Of a DNA stretch of 64,000 nucleotides, positions 12,005 to 22,002 are shown piece by piece. The position numbers were made by a program, and so were the translations under genes. The stretch spans positions 506,636,594 to 506,700,593 of the forward strand of contig NC_064619.1 of assembly GCF_023898315.1 (NCBI RefSeq), in the 5' to 3' direction. This stretch comes from Schistocerca nitens (taxonomy: Eukaryota; Arthropoda; Insecta; Orthoptera; Acrididae). A model generated the notes under the pieces. That model was not told where the DNA came from. It did not search any database and saw only the letters and a list, made by a program, of their open reading frames with translations. Position 1 is the stretch's first letter; each line of letters opens with the position of its first letter.

Positions 12005-12253
12005 AGGAGTGCTAGTTCTGCAAGGTTCGCAGGAGAGCTTCTATAAAGTTTGGAAGGTAGGAGACGAGATACTGGCAGAAGTAAAGCTGTGAGACCGGGC
12101 GTGAGTCGTGCTTCGTTAGCTCAGTTGGTAGAGCACTTGCCCGCGAAAGGCAAAGGTCCCGAGTTCGAGTCTCGGTCGGGCACACAGTTTTAATCTGCCA
12201 GGAAGTGTCATATCAGCGCACACTCCGCTGCAGAGTGAAAATCTCATTCTGGT
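12005..12253 (+). mobile_element. tRNA-type SINE / tRNA-containing repeat (SINE-4)
   Basis: A tRNA-like module at about 12111-12183 has an A box (TAGCTCAGTTGGTAGAGC) and a B box (GAGTTCGAGTCTC). It is followed by TTTTAATCTGCCAGGAAGTG and GCAGAGTGAAAATCTCATTC, a tail I remember as a very common locust repeat. The anticodon arm departs from a normal tRNA (G at the invariant U33 site by my fold), so a functional tRNA gene is unlikely. I did not see a target duplication; the ends are approximate. Confidence 0.75.
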
Positions 12254-12299
12254 AGCTGAGTACCCTTTATTGCCTGGGTATCTGGGTGTGTATTTATTC

Positions 12300-12670
12300 A
12301 AATTTTCTATTAGTCCTTCTGCTCCTTCACCCCCTCCTCCCTCAGCCCCTCTCTTCCATCTCCTCCACCGTCTCTCTTCTGTCCGCTCCCTTCATCCCTC
12401 CTCCAACGGCGTCCATTTCTTCATTCCCTCTCTCCACGTGTTCCTCCCCTCCCTCTTTCCGTGTGTTCCTCCCCCTTTCTCTGTGCGATCTCGTCCTCCC
12501 CTGTTCATCTCCGCCTCCACCCTCTCCCCGCCCATCACTTCCTCACCCTGTCACTGTCCATTTCCTCCTCTCACCTCTCTCTGTCCATCTTCTCCTTCCC
12601 TGTCTGTGTCCATCTCCTCTGCCTCTTCACTGTCTTTCCGTCTCCTCGTCCTCCCTTCGCTCTCCACTTT
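12300..12670. repeat. Long polypyrimidine tract
   Basis: About 370 bp that is almost pure C and T on the plus strand, built from CTCC/CTTC-like units. It yields spurious open frames in all three plus frames because stop codons need purines. Purine-rich versions (the other strand) occur at 60060-60180 and 60880-60960. Confidence 0.85.
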
Positions 12671-14161
12671 CTCAAATTCACCCCAATAACAGTCTGGTAT
12701 TTATTAACCCTACAGTATTTCTTTCGAGATTGTAACTAATATGTGTACCTAATTCGATTGAAATCGTTCCAGGGCCTTCTACCGTACGCACATGGAAAAT
12801 ATATTTCATTTATATTTCAAATATGTCACTCGTATTTGTAAAATTTGTTGGTGCAACCAGTAGTGTACGCGGCTACTGTCTGCGAAATGTGTTGTGAATA
12901 GAGTTACTAGTAAAGAAGAAATAAATTAAAGAAGCATTCATCAGGCGGCAATTTTTCGTGCAGCTTAGTGTTTATGATGTGAATATTTCCTCAACTACAT
13001 GTCGGTCAAAGATGTAATTTTGCTACTACATTCATTGCTATAAGTGAATACTGTCTGCAAAGTGTGATGCTAATATTGTTAGTAATAAAATTAAAGTCCA
13101 TATTTTGTGCGATAGTTTTGCTGCATGAACAGCAAACATGTAATAAGTGATAAACCTCTTTCCTTTCATTATTATGTGTAGGTTGTCAGCGAGAAAACTT
13201 TTGTAAAAGGTTGAAATTAATTGTTAAGTTTGTTGCAACTCACTAAGTGCTCTCATTCTCAAACACTGTATGACTAAATTATGGGCATTCTAGCGTCGTG
13301 GGCTGCAGCATATCTGCACCCACACTCCCCCCCCCCCACCTATTTGACTGGTTCGTTACTCCCCCCCCCCCCGCCCACAACGATTTTTTTTCCAGACAGT
13401 AAGTGAGCTGTGTACCAAAGTTGGTTGAAATCGAGGAGGAGATGTGGAACATGCATACGTGGATATAATCCGCAAAAGCAGTTTCGGGTTTATCTGGAAT
13501 GAAGCTCAGCGAAAATTTCATACTTCAGGAAACGACATGTGCCGAAACATGAACTCTTCGATGTATTCACTTGAAAATGGCTAAATACTGAAACTTAAGT
13601 AATCTATTCTCCTAAATAAGCAATTTAAAGGCAAGGTGATAATAACTCTTAAAAGGTCTTCTGAAATCTTTTGAAGCAAACGATGTTGCAGGGCGTATGG
13701 AGCGATAAAGGCGGAAGACGCATTGGTGGCGCCGTATTTCGTCGAGTGAGAACTTGAAGGGCCGGACGGGAGAATTGAAAATAATCGCGCGCCGTGTGCA
13801 GCGCCACTGTCGCTGCGGCTGTGGCCCGCCCACACGTCTTGCGGGCCGGCAGATCTGCCAGGCGCGCTTAGCGCCGCGTCTAACGCAGACGGATCGCAGC
13901 GGGCATCCTCGCGGACAAATCTCCGCCGCTGCCACGCCACGCGACGTGATTTATTTTTGTTTGCGGCGAGCACCTCGAGCCGTCGGAAACGGCTCGTCTC
14001 GTCTGCACTGAAATGCGTTTTACCTGCTGCTCTGTGGTGTCACATTCTTTCTCGATGTCGGCTGGAAAATAAAAACCCACCCATTTTAAATCTCGTGACG
14101 TCGTGACCACTTAATGACCCGTATTTCATAGTAGTTTATCAGAAGTTTTTATAATCAGTTG
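12671..14161. other. No gene recognised; poly-C runs and a CpG-rich patch
   Basis: Two C-runs at about 13327-13337 and 13361-13373 lie in AT-rich DNA. From about 13735 to 13990 the sequence is CpG-rich, with overlapping frames on both strands and no recognisable protein motif. Confidence 0.4.
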
Positions 14162-15330
14162 TACTGAGGTGACAAAAAAGTAATGCGATATCTCCCAATA
14201 TCGTGTTCGACCTCCTTTTGCCCGGCGTAGTGCAGAAACCAGACTTGGCAGGGACCCAACAAATCGCTGGAAATCCACTGCAGAAATATTGAGCCGTGCT
14301 GCCTCTACAGAAGTCCATAGTTGCGAAAATGATGCTGGTGCAGGATGTTGTTCACGAACTAACCGATCGATTATCTCTCATAAGCGATCGATGGGTTTCC
14401 CGTCGAGCGATCTGAGTGGCCAAATCAATGGCTCGAATTGTCTAGAACGCTCTTCAAAGCAATCGATATGACGTGACATCGTTGTTTGAGGACATGAAGT
14501 CCACGATTGGCCTCAAATGGTCTCCAAGTAGTCGAACATAACCATTTCCAGTCAGTGATCGATTCAGTTTGAGCAGAGGACCCAGTTTGTTCCAGCTAAA
14601 CACAGCACACACCATTATGGAGCCACCACTAGTTATCGCAGTGCCTTGTTCACATCTTGGGACCATGACTTCGTGGGGTCTGCGCCACACTCGAACCTTA
14701 CCATCAGCTCTTACCAACTGAAATCTGCTCTCATCTGACCAAGCCACGGTTTACGAGTCGTCTAGGATCCAACCGATATGGTTACAAGCCCAGGAGAGGC
14801 GCAGTGGTCGATGTCGTAATGTTAGCAAAGGCACTAGCGTCGGTTTTCTGCTGCCATAGCCCGTTAATACCAAATTTCGCTGCACTGTCCTAACGGATAC
14901 GTTCATCGTAAGCCCCAAATTGATTTATGCGGTTATTTCACGCAGTCTTGCTTGTCTGTTAGCACTGGTAACAGTACGCAAACGTTGCTGCGTTCAGTCG
15001 TTAAGTGAAGACCATCGTCCACTGTGATGTTCGTGCTGAGAGGTAATGCCAGAAATTTGATATTCTCGGCATTCTCTTGAGACTGTAGATCTTGGAATAT
15101 TGATTTTCCCAACGACTTACGAAATGAAATGCCCCATGCGTCTAGCTCCTACTACCATTCTGCGTACAAAGTCTGTTAATTCAATGTCGTCCGACCATAA
15201 TCGAGTCGGAAATCATTTGACATAATCACTTGACAAGTGACGGTTTCGAAAATGCTCCGCTCGTTTGTACCTTGTGTACGAGATACCTGTGCACATGTGC
15301 AGATGTGCAGTGGCGGGGTAGTGTTTAGCG
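14162..15330 (-). mobile_element. Tc1-like DNA transposon, family Tc1-B, copy 2
   Basis: The left end CTGAGGTGACAAAAAAGTAA matches the inverted right end of copy 1 (6190-7295). The body carries a broken transposase in minus sense. The right end (5' side of the element) is decayed and placed only roughly, after TTGTGTACGAGATAC near 15273. Confidence 0.75.
14197..15198 (-). pseudogene. Tc1-B transposase pseudogene, second catalytic Asp deleted
   Basis: The ATG is at 15198-15196. A well-kept 97-codon block (14747-14454) includes MAWSDESRFQLVRADGKVRV, with the first catalytic Asp, and SLTGNGYVRLLGDHLRPIVD. Immediately after SNND the sequence jumps to the ARAIDLATQIARRETH-like remnant of the WPPRSPDMNPIEH region, so about 20 residues carrying the second Asp are missing. 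The C-terminus still shows FSQLWTSVEAARLNISAVDF and ALRRAKGG. The usual TAG stop is lost. Confidence 0.8.
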
Positions 15331-15442
15331 CACCTGCGTAGAGAGCAGAAGTCCCAATTTCGCTTCAGTCTGCATAAATGCATCATAGGTGTTTGAAATT
15401 CTTCCAATCCATTTGTGGCATACAGCAAACCAGTGCTTAACA

Positions 15443-15860
15443 GTATTGGTTAAAACAGTCTAGGTTGCAATTTTAGTTTTTTATTTTTCAACTACGCGTT
15501 TCGCCTTATTTAGGCATCTTGAGGTTTTTATTTTTCAACTACGCGTTTCGCCTTATTTAGTCATCTTCAGGTTATCCTAATATGGTATTTCTTAGAAGGA
15601 TCCTTCAGTCAGTGAAGCCAAAGGCCATCGTCGAATATATCAGGCCAACATCGCATTCGTTAAACTCAGTAAAGTTTTTACTGAGTTTAAAGAAGGCGAT
15701 GTTGGCCTGATATATTCGACGATGGCCTTTGGCTTCACTGACTGAAGGATCCTTCTAAGAAATACCATATTAGGATAACCTGAAGATGACTAAATACGGC
15801 GAAACGCGTAGTTGAAAAAAAAAAACTGAAATTGCAACCAAGACTGTTTTTAACCAATAC
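15443..15860. repeat. Long near-perfect hairpin (foldback element)
   Basis: The arms 15443-15673 and 15677-15860 are inverted copies, almost identical over about 180 bp, with a loop of only a few bases near 15675. The left arm is longer because a ~48-bp tail unit (TTTCAACTACGCGTTTCGCC...) is duplicated in tandem (15485-15533 and 15534-15582). The outer ends are GTATTGGTTAAAACAGTC and GACTGTTTTTAACCAATAC. No coding capacity. A transcript would fold into a long double-stranded RNA. Confidence 0.92.
15542..15572 (-). other. Hammerhead-core-like motif
   Basis: Minus strand: CCTGAAGA, T, then GACTAAATAAGGC, then GAAACGCG. A second version on the same arm (15495-15524, minus) reads CTCAAGA, T, the perfect hairpin GCC-TAAATAA-GGC, GAAACGCG. 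The other arm holds the plus-strand copy at 15779-15808. The layout matches the CUGANGA-stem II-GAAA core of hammerhead ribozymes apart from one extra T. Confidence 0.4.
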
Positions 15861-16445
15861 AGATGCTTGGGGCTTAAAAAGGTCTCTGGAACCAACTAGT
15901 CTGATTTGATACCATTATGCACCTCAAATGTCAGCATTCAGGCACGCTGTCAACGGAATTGAAAGGAACAGTGTGTCACCGTAAAAGTTTTTATGGAGCA
16001 AAATTTTGAGTTGAACTGGAGGATGGTGGCATAATCTTACAGCATCGGAGGTACTTTTTGCTATGTTCATTTAGTGAACGTTTAGTTTTTATGTCTTTGT
16101 AGCTATATTTCATCGCGAGATTTACTATCGCGTTACAGTCCAAGGGTTCTATGAGGATTTCTTACTTTTCCTGTGACTGTTTGAACAAAAAGATAACGAA
16201 TATTTAAAAGCAATAAACGATGCTGGTCAGCACCTGAAGATAAGAACAATACTGCGTTTGAACAAGAATAAAAATTGAGGAAACTAGTTTCATTAAAAAT
16301 GTATTTTTCACAATGAAAATGTCAGCACTATTGTAGTAGAAAAATTAGTTTTTATAATGTTGCTTGGTGTTTAAAAGGAAAAAAATTACACAATGGATAA
16401 GGTAAAAAGCTCCACATATCGCTTTCTGAGGGTATGTTGGTGTTT
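15861..16445. other. No gene recognised
   Basis: AT-rich sequence between the hairpin and a mariner relic, with nothing recognisable. Confidence 0.4.
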
Positions 16446-17045
16446 TGTATGTACGCCGTCTGTCCGAAAAGTTCTCTGACCGACTTTATTTCCGGCACAT
16501 TAGTTACGTCCGCGAAATAGCTACGGTGACACCTTGAACCAACAACTGTAAACAAGTGATGTGCGTTCGTCCAGTCAGTTGTGAGCAGGTAGAGTTAAAT
16601 AGTGGGCGTGCGGGCGAAGGCTGTCAGTGTTATTGTGTCACAAATCACAATGCAGCAACGACGCTAAATCAAGCGTTCAAGTCATCCTCCAGAACGTTTT
16701 GACGAAGAGAAAAGTGTCTGCAAATCTGGTTTGCACGCCCTGACTTCCGAAGATAAACAAAGGAGTGTGAACCCCTGCCCCGACTTGATTCAAATGCAAA
16801 ACGCGGACAATTCTTTTCTGCAAAAAATCGTCACGTGTACTGAGACATGGTATCATTAACATGAACCTACCAGGAGACGACAAACTGCGTAAATTCACGT
16901 GAAGGATCATGCTTTGACGACAGAACTGACATTCAAGCCAGAGTGTAATGTGCGAGTTGAACAATATCCAAAAGTTTCACATCGTTTTATGAACGTTCTG
17001 CACGATGTACTCAAGGGTGAGGAGACTATGTAGAAACCCTGTTGC
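16446..17045 (+). pseudogene. Mariner-like transposase relic
   Basis: A short plus-strand stretch near 16790-16890 reads like the first catalytic block of a mariner transposase: FLQKIVTCTETWYH, stop, HEP (family pattern FLxRIVTGDETWFYHYEP), with the catalytic Asp region already altered (GDE to CTE). A terminal sequence CTGTCCGAAAAGTTCTCTG near 16459 resembles a mariner end. The remainder is too decayed to follow. The limits are approximate. Confidence 0.5.
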
Positions 17046-17880
17046 AATAAAACTATCACCAAAACTTTTCTCTGCATTTTATCTATACAGTCTTGAAATT
17101 TTTTGGGTGTATATTACCTTTAGCAAATAAATGATGGTTCTGAACACAATGTACGTTCGTCCAGTCAGTCTGAAACGTTACTGAAGCAGAAGAAGAAAAT
17201 GACGCAGCTCGATCACCCAAATGATTTTAGTTTCATTGACAACGACTGCAGGGTTATACATTTTCCCCATTCTCGTTCAATAATAGCGTGCACTCTCTAC
17301 TCCTATTTAGCGGAAAATGACGAACAGATGCTAGACCGAAATATTGGGAAGTTCCAGTAACGCTGCCGTGCACAACATTTCATAGCTTCATCAACATTCT
17401 TTACTTCAGATAACTTAGGCCGTGCAATTGTACTATTTGGAAGACGTTCATGAGTTATTAAACTCGAATCCTTCTTCTTTTCGGACGAAGAGTTCTAAGT
17501 GATTTCTCAATTACCTAACTACAAATAGTGCTCGAGAGACTGTTAAGCCAGCTTAAGAAAATATGTGTTAGATTTCAGTTTTGACAGCACTTGGTCACAA
17601 CAGTCAATATTAGGTATTTTGTGTATGATAAATTTATTAATAGTGCATAACAGTGCTTCATTCTGACAACGTGTTAATTCTGTAAGTATTAGCTGTTCCA
17701 GTTTACCGCATTGTATTCACCCATTTCGACAATCACCTGACAAATAATCAGGGTAGTAAGTATTATATGCAGATGTTTTAGGTTATACTTTCTGGCATGT
17801 TCAACACCCACGAGAATCATCTCATTTTTTGGGTCTATGGAACTAAGACTTAATCTTACCTAATCTAACTTTGGGAAATA
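17046..17880. other. No gene recognised
   Basis: AT-rich; nothing supported. The words ACGTTCGTCCAGTCAGT at about 17153 repeat a piece of the mariner relic at about 16564, possibly a leftover of the same element. Confidence 0.35.
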
Positions 17881-19268
17881 CACTGCCGTTTGTGAAAACT
17901 GCAATACCAAGAAGGAAACCCATGAATTCAATTAATTTAATGCCACAGGTTAGCTACGTAACAGGTAACCAATGATTACCTTTTCAAACCTGTACATGTC
18001 CTTTGAGCCCTACTATAGAGTATGTCGTGTGGCCACCATGCGCTGCAATTATAGCTGTTATAAGCCGTGGCATTGAATGAATAAGGTTCTGAATACATTC
18101 CTGAGGGATTTCCTTCCACGCCGTTTGTCTCCGAGCCTACAAATCCGTGATACCAGTCACGGGAGGACCGTGAAGCACCAGGAGCCGACCAACCATATCC
18201 TAGACATGTTCGATGGGTGACATGTCTAGCGAATGTGCAGGCCAGGGAAGCAACGGTACCCGTCGCTCTTCGAAGAATATTGGATGGGCATTGGTCTGTT
18301 GAAATGTGACCTGTGGAAATGCTTGAAGCAGAGGGAGTACCTCAGGCTCCACAACGTCCGTTAGGTACCGGTTGCTGTTCAAAGTGCGCGCAATATGTAC
18401 AAGGTGAGATCGGTTGTTGCAACCAATGGCGCCCCAAACCATCACACCTACTGTTTGTCCGCTATGTCGCTCCACAATGCACTCCTCCAGCTTGCGCTCA
18501 CCACGGTACCGCCGGAAATGTATGCGGCCATCAATGTAGGACACGTTGAAGTGGGACTCATCCGAAAAGATTACATGTTGACACTCAGCATCCAAGTGAC
18601 GATGTTTACGTGCCCATTGCAGTCAAAAGAGCTTGTGGCTTCTGGACAATGGAAGTCGACGTAATGGCTTGAGTGCAACCAGTCCAACCTGCAGCAGACG
18701 GCGACGAACCGTCGATGCAGACTAGTTCACACCTGTTGCAGAGCTCCAGCGACGAGCCAACACTGTGGATGACGCTGTACGGTCCGTAATGTCAATGCGG
18801 ACAAGATGACGGTCATCCCGTGCTGTGGTCATGTTCCGTCGTCCAGTTCCCGCTCGTCGCTGTGTACGACCTTCCTCTATCCTCTATTTCCACACACGCA
18901 TCACTGTCGTAGCAGCATGCCCTGTGCGAGCCGAAATGTCACGGTGTGGCAAGCCCGTATTCCGGAGACAGATCATTCTGCCCCGTTCGAAGTCGCTCAC
19001 ATTCCGATATGGCTCCCTTTGACGTCGACGAGGCATACTGGCTCACAGCTGTATTGTTTCCACCTTTTGAGGCAGCTCTGCACCGACTACACTAGGCGCA
19101 ACACCGACCCTGACACACCGACAAGAAAGGGCTCTGCTCGGTCTACGTGTACCTCATATCGCTGCAAAACGTATCACGTATTGCTTGCACTTCCGTCGCA
19201 ACTTCCACCAAGTGTGGAGCTATTCGGATAATTCCTTCTCGGTGTTGCACTTTCCACAAACGTCAGTG
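17881..19268 (-). mobile_element. Tc1-like DNA transposon, family Tc1-C
   Basis: The left end CACTGCCGTTTGTGAAAACT and the inverted right end (CACTGACGTTTGTGGAAAGT on the minus strand) agree over about 33 bp with a few mismatches. TA lies on both sides (17879-17880 and 19269-19270). Length 1388 bp. The ends are related to those of Tc1-A and Tc1-E (shared CACTG.CG... and CACCAAGAAG-like words). Confidence 0.9.
18013..19036 (-). pseudogene. Tc1-C transposase pseudogene, catalytic Asp lost
   Basis: The start ATG is at 19036-19034, giving MPRRRQREPYRNVSDFERGR, a helix-turn-helix N-terminus. Two in-frame stops follow (after VMRVWK and after SATGVN). The core 18595-18200 is open: HVIFSDESHFNVSYIDGRIH keeps the first Asp, and MVWGAIGCNNRSHLV follows. 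The second Asp block reads FQQTNAHP where FQQDNARPH is expected, so Asp became Thr. The acidic third block SPIEHV is present. The end reads LITAIIAAHGGHTTYSI with the stop at 18013. Length about 340 codons, as usual for Tc1. Confidence 0.88.
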
Positions 19269-19270
19269 TA

Positions 19271-20931
19271 GATGGCACTGTATGTATTTGCATCAAGCAC
19301 CGTGTTAGTGTTGAAATATTACAGCTGGAAGGTAGGAACTGCAGAGTAACCCCACTTAAACGGGCAGACAAGGCCGTATAAATTTCAAATACCCCAAAAG
19401 CTCTTTTTCTTCCTGTTGATTACTAACAACGTCTTCATTGTGATAAGACTTTCTACATGCAATTTTGTCATATGATGACATGATGGAGACCGTGGCTGTT
19501 GTTTGAAGACAAATGTTGATGGTGTTGGGACAACTTTATATTTAATGTAACAATATCAACTCGAAAAAATCAATGTTTCTGTACTAGTGTACAAGGCATT
19601 ACAGTTGCGTAAATGAATATATGATCCTTTCCAAACATAGGACATCATCGTCAAATGTTACGATATATCATAGCATCTTTGATATATGTTTGTAAGCTCT
19701 TTGTATGTATCAAAACATGTGGTGCGTGATAGAAATCTTCTCAGTGACAAATATAAAGTGTTCAGTGAGAAAAATTTACGTGTGCAACAATAAGAATGCA
19801 GTGGGAATGTATTCACATCTGTTGGACAAATGTTATGAAAACAAACACTACAAACCGACATTTCACGTAAGTCACATGCAACGAAAATCTGTAACGCTAC
19901 CATCTGCATGCGGCATGTTTATAATTATGTTTTATTTATATTTTAGGACAATCAATCTGTAAAAAAACATACCACATGTCATAAAGAAGGCGTGTAAAGC
20001 GTCTGAGGATGAATCACAACGATTCGAAACCGGTAACGGTACCCTTTGAATAAAGTAACTGAAAGTAAATTTGTGGCTGGTTGCTGTCCAAAGACTTTCC
20101 AACTTGGTATTTTCGTGAGGTATTGCAAACTGAATAAAAAGTATTGAAATGGGGTGCATGTTTGCGTTTCCGTTACTTCTTTAGAGCTATGAACCTCCTT
20201 ACGTCTTTCTTTCAGAACAGGAAAGTATAAAAAAACAGATTTTATTAAATTATTCAACATTTTCTTAGTAGCGTCTGTCCCGCAAAATCTAACAAAAAAT
20301 TGCATCTTAAAATCACGGAATAAAATTGTTCCGGGTTTATACGTATTATAAACAAATTGTTTATATAATAAGGAAAACAAAAGTCCTTAATATATATTCA
20401 TCGAGGAAAATTATCAGGTGTTGTAATTTCACAGCTATGATATGATGGCAGAAAGCACATCCCCCAACAGCATCGAGAGAGTGTATTGGACTATTAGTAG
20501 ATTAGTCTGGGCCTGTTTACCTCACTCCGTATGCTGTCGGAAGGCCCACTCTGTCAACCAAAATATTTGCCCTTCTCCTTGTACACTTCCTATAACATTA
20601 TCTATACGCAATCTATGTGAGCTAAAAAGTAAGACGCTAACATAAAACTAGATTTGCAAGTCAAGAGTTTCCGTGACGCAAGATTAGTTTTCTAAAATAA
20701 CGTAAATATTCAAATATCAGTACACGTAAATTTTAAACAGGGCTCTACTATTCGAGACCTTTTCTGTAGTTGTTTACAGTGATGGGGTGCCATGAAAGCA
20801 AACATAATACTGCCCTTGCGGATGCGGTCAGCACTGGGAACGCTTTCGTTTTATATGAAACAATTCACTGATAGGGAAAGCAATTAATACAAAGAAAAAT
20901 TCAGATATGAAATTTTTTATTATCTCTATCG
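19271..20931. other. No gene recognised
   Basis: AT-rich DNA with overlapping short frames on both strands near 19658-20380 and no known motif. One hammerhead-like motif lies at 20002-20033 and is listed separately. Confidence 0.4.
20002..20033 (+). other. Hammerhead-core-like motif
   Basis: TCTGAGGA, T, the perfect stem GAATC-ACAAC-GATTC, then GAAACCGG. It has the same order and spacing as the motifs at 15779, 26260, 37480 and 50181. Confidence 0.4.
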
Positions 20932-21044
20932 CATGTAGGTACACAGGACTGCTAATTTCAGCAGGGCTAAGCTGTCATCTTCAGGTTCTTAGTGAAGACG
21001 GCAGCTTAGCCCTGCTGAAATTAGTAAGCCAGTGTACTTACATG
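20932..21044. repeat. Short hairpin repeat
   Basis: CTGCTAATTTCAGCAGGGCT (left) pairs with AGCCCTGCTGAAATTAGTAA (right), extending to CATGTA...TACATG at the outside. The arms are about 45 bp with a loop near 20975-20998 that includes CATCTTCAGG, the inverted CCTGAAGATG word of the hammerhead-like motif. Confidence 0.88.
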
Positions 21045-21154
21045 TGATCAGGGAGGTGAAAACTTCATATATGAAGTTTTCTTTACATTATATTCATGAT
21101 CGTGCTCCAGCTGAAAATGTCAGGTATTTACGAGGGCTGTTTGCAAAGTAAGGT

Positions 21155-21347
21155 TCAAAAATGGCTCTGAGCACTATGGGACTTAACTACTGAGGTCATC
21201 AGTCCCCTAAAACTTAGAACTACTTAAACCTAACCAACCTAAGGACATCACACACATCCATGCCCGAGGCAGGATTCGAACCTGCGACCGTAGCGGTCGC
21301 GCGGCTCCAGACTGTAGTGCCTAGAACCTCTCGGCCAACCCGGACGG
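21155..21347 (-). mobile_element. tRNA-derived SINE-1
   Basis: Full-length copy with a 14-bp target duplication, TTGCAAAGTAAGGT (21141-21154 and 21348-21361). The tRNA-like end is to the right. Confidence 0.93.
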
Positions 21348-21361
21348 TTGCAAAGTAAGGT

Positions 21362-21787
21362 CTCATAGGTCACGAAATGGGAACGATAGGGAAAATCCGA
21401 TGAAGCTTTGCACATATGCGTTGGACAGTGTTTCTAGTATGCATCGATTATGACGATCCCGTCACGTCACTCTTTTCAGTCCTGATCAATCATATTAAGC
21501 ACTTAAAGAAGAAATGAGGACGCCCCTGAAGCTTTTTCGTTTGGTAGGTTTGGGCATCCACCATACAGCCAGGACGTGGCTCCCTATGTGTCCATCTCTG
21601 CTCACATGGACCGTTGGCAATAACAATATTTTGGCATAGACAACGAACTGCAGGCCAGCGTAGAGAAGTAGCGGAAAGCGTAGCAGCCGCTTAATATGAC
21701 TAGGGTATTGGAAACTTGGTACAACGCTACGACAAATGTGTAAGTCGTAGCGGCCACTATGTAGAGAAGTATCTGGAACCTGTAGCA
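21362..21787. other. No gene recognised
   Basis: Spacer between two oppositely oriented SINE-1 copies, with no recognisable feature. Confidence 0.35.
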
Positions 21788-21797
21788 AATTGTTGCA

Positions 21798-21992
21798 GCC
21801 GGCCGGAGTGGCCGCGCGGTTCTAGGCGCTACAGTCTGGAGCCGAGCGACTGCTCCGGTCACAGGTTCGAATCCTGCTTCGGGCAAGGTTGCGTGTGATG
21901 TCCTTGGGTTAGTTAGGTTTAATTAGTTCTAAGTTCTAGGCGACTGATGACCTCAGAAGTTAAGTCGCATAGTGATCAGAGCCATTTGCACC
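21798..21992 (+). mobile_element. tRNA-derived SINE-1
   Basis: Sense copy with the duplication AATTGTTGCA (21788-21797 and 21993-22002). It starts with GCCGGCCGGAGTGGCCG, and the B box GGTTCGAATCC lies near 21864. Confidence 0.93.
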
Positions 21993-22002
21993 AATTGTTG
22001 CA

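Noticed and set aside
12111..12183. Free-standing tRNA gene
   Set aside because: The tRNA-like part is embedded in a known-looking repeat body and its anticodon loop departs from the invariant pattern.
12270..12739. Three overlapping frames of 92-149 codons
   Set aside because: Produced by the pyrimidine tract, which cannot contain stop codons in plus sense.
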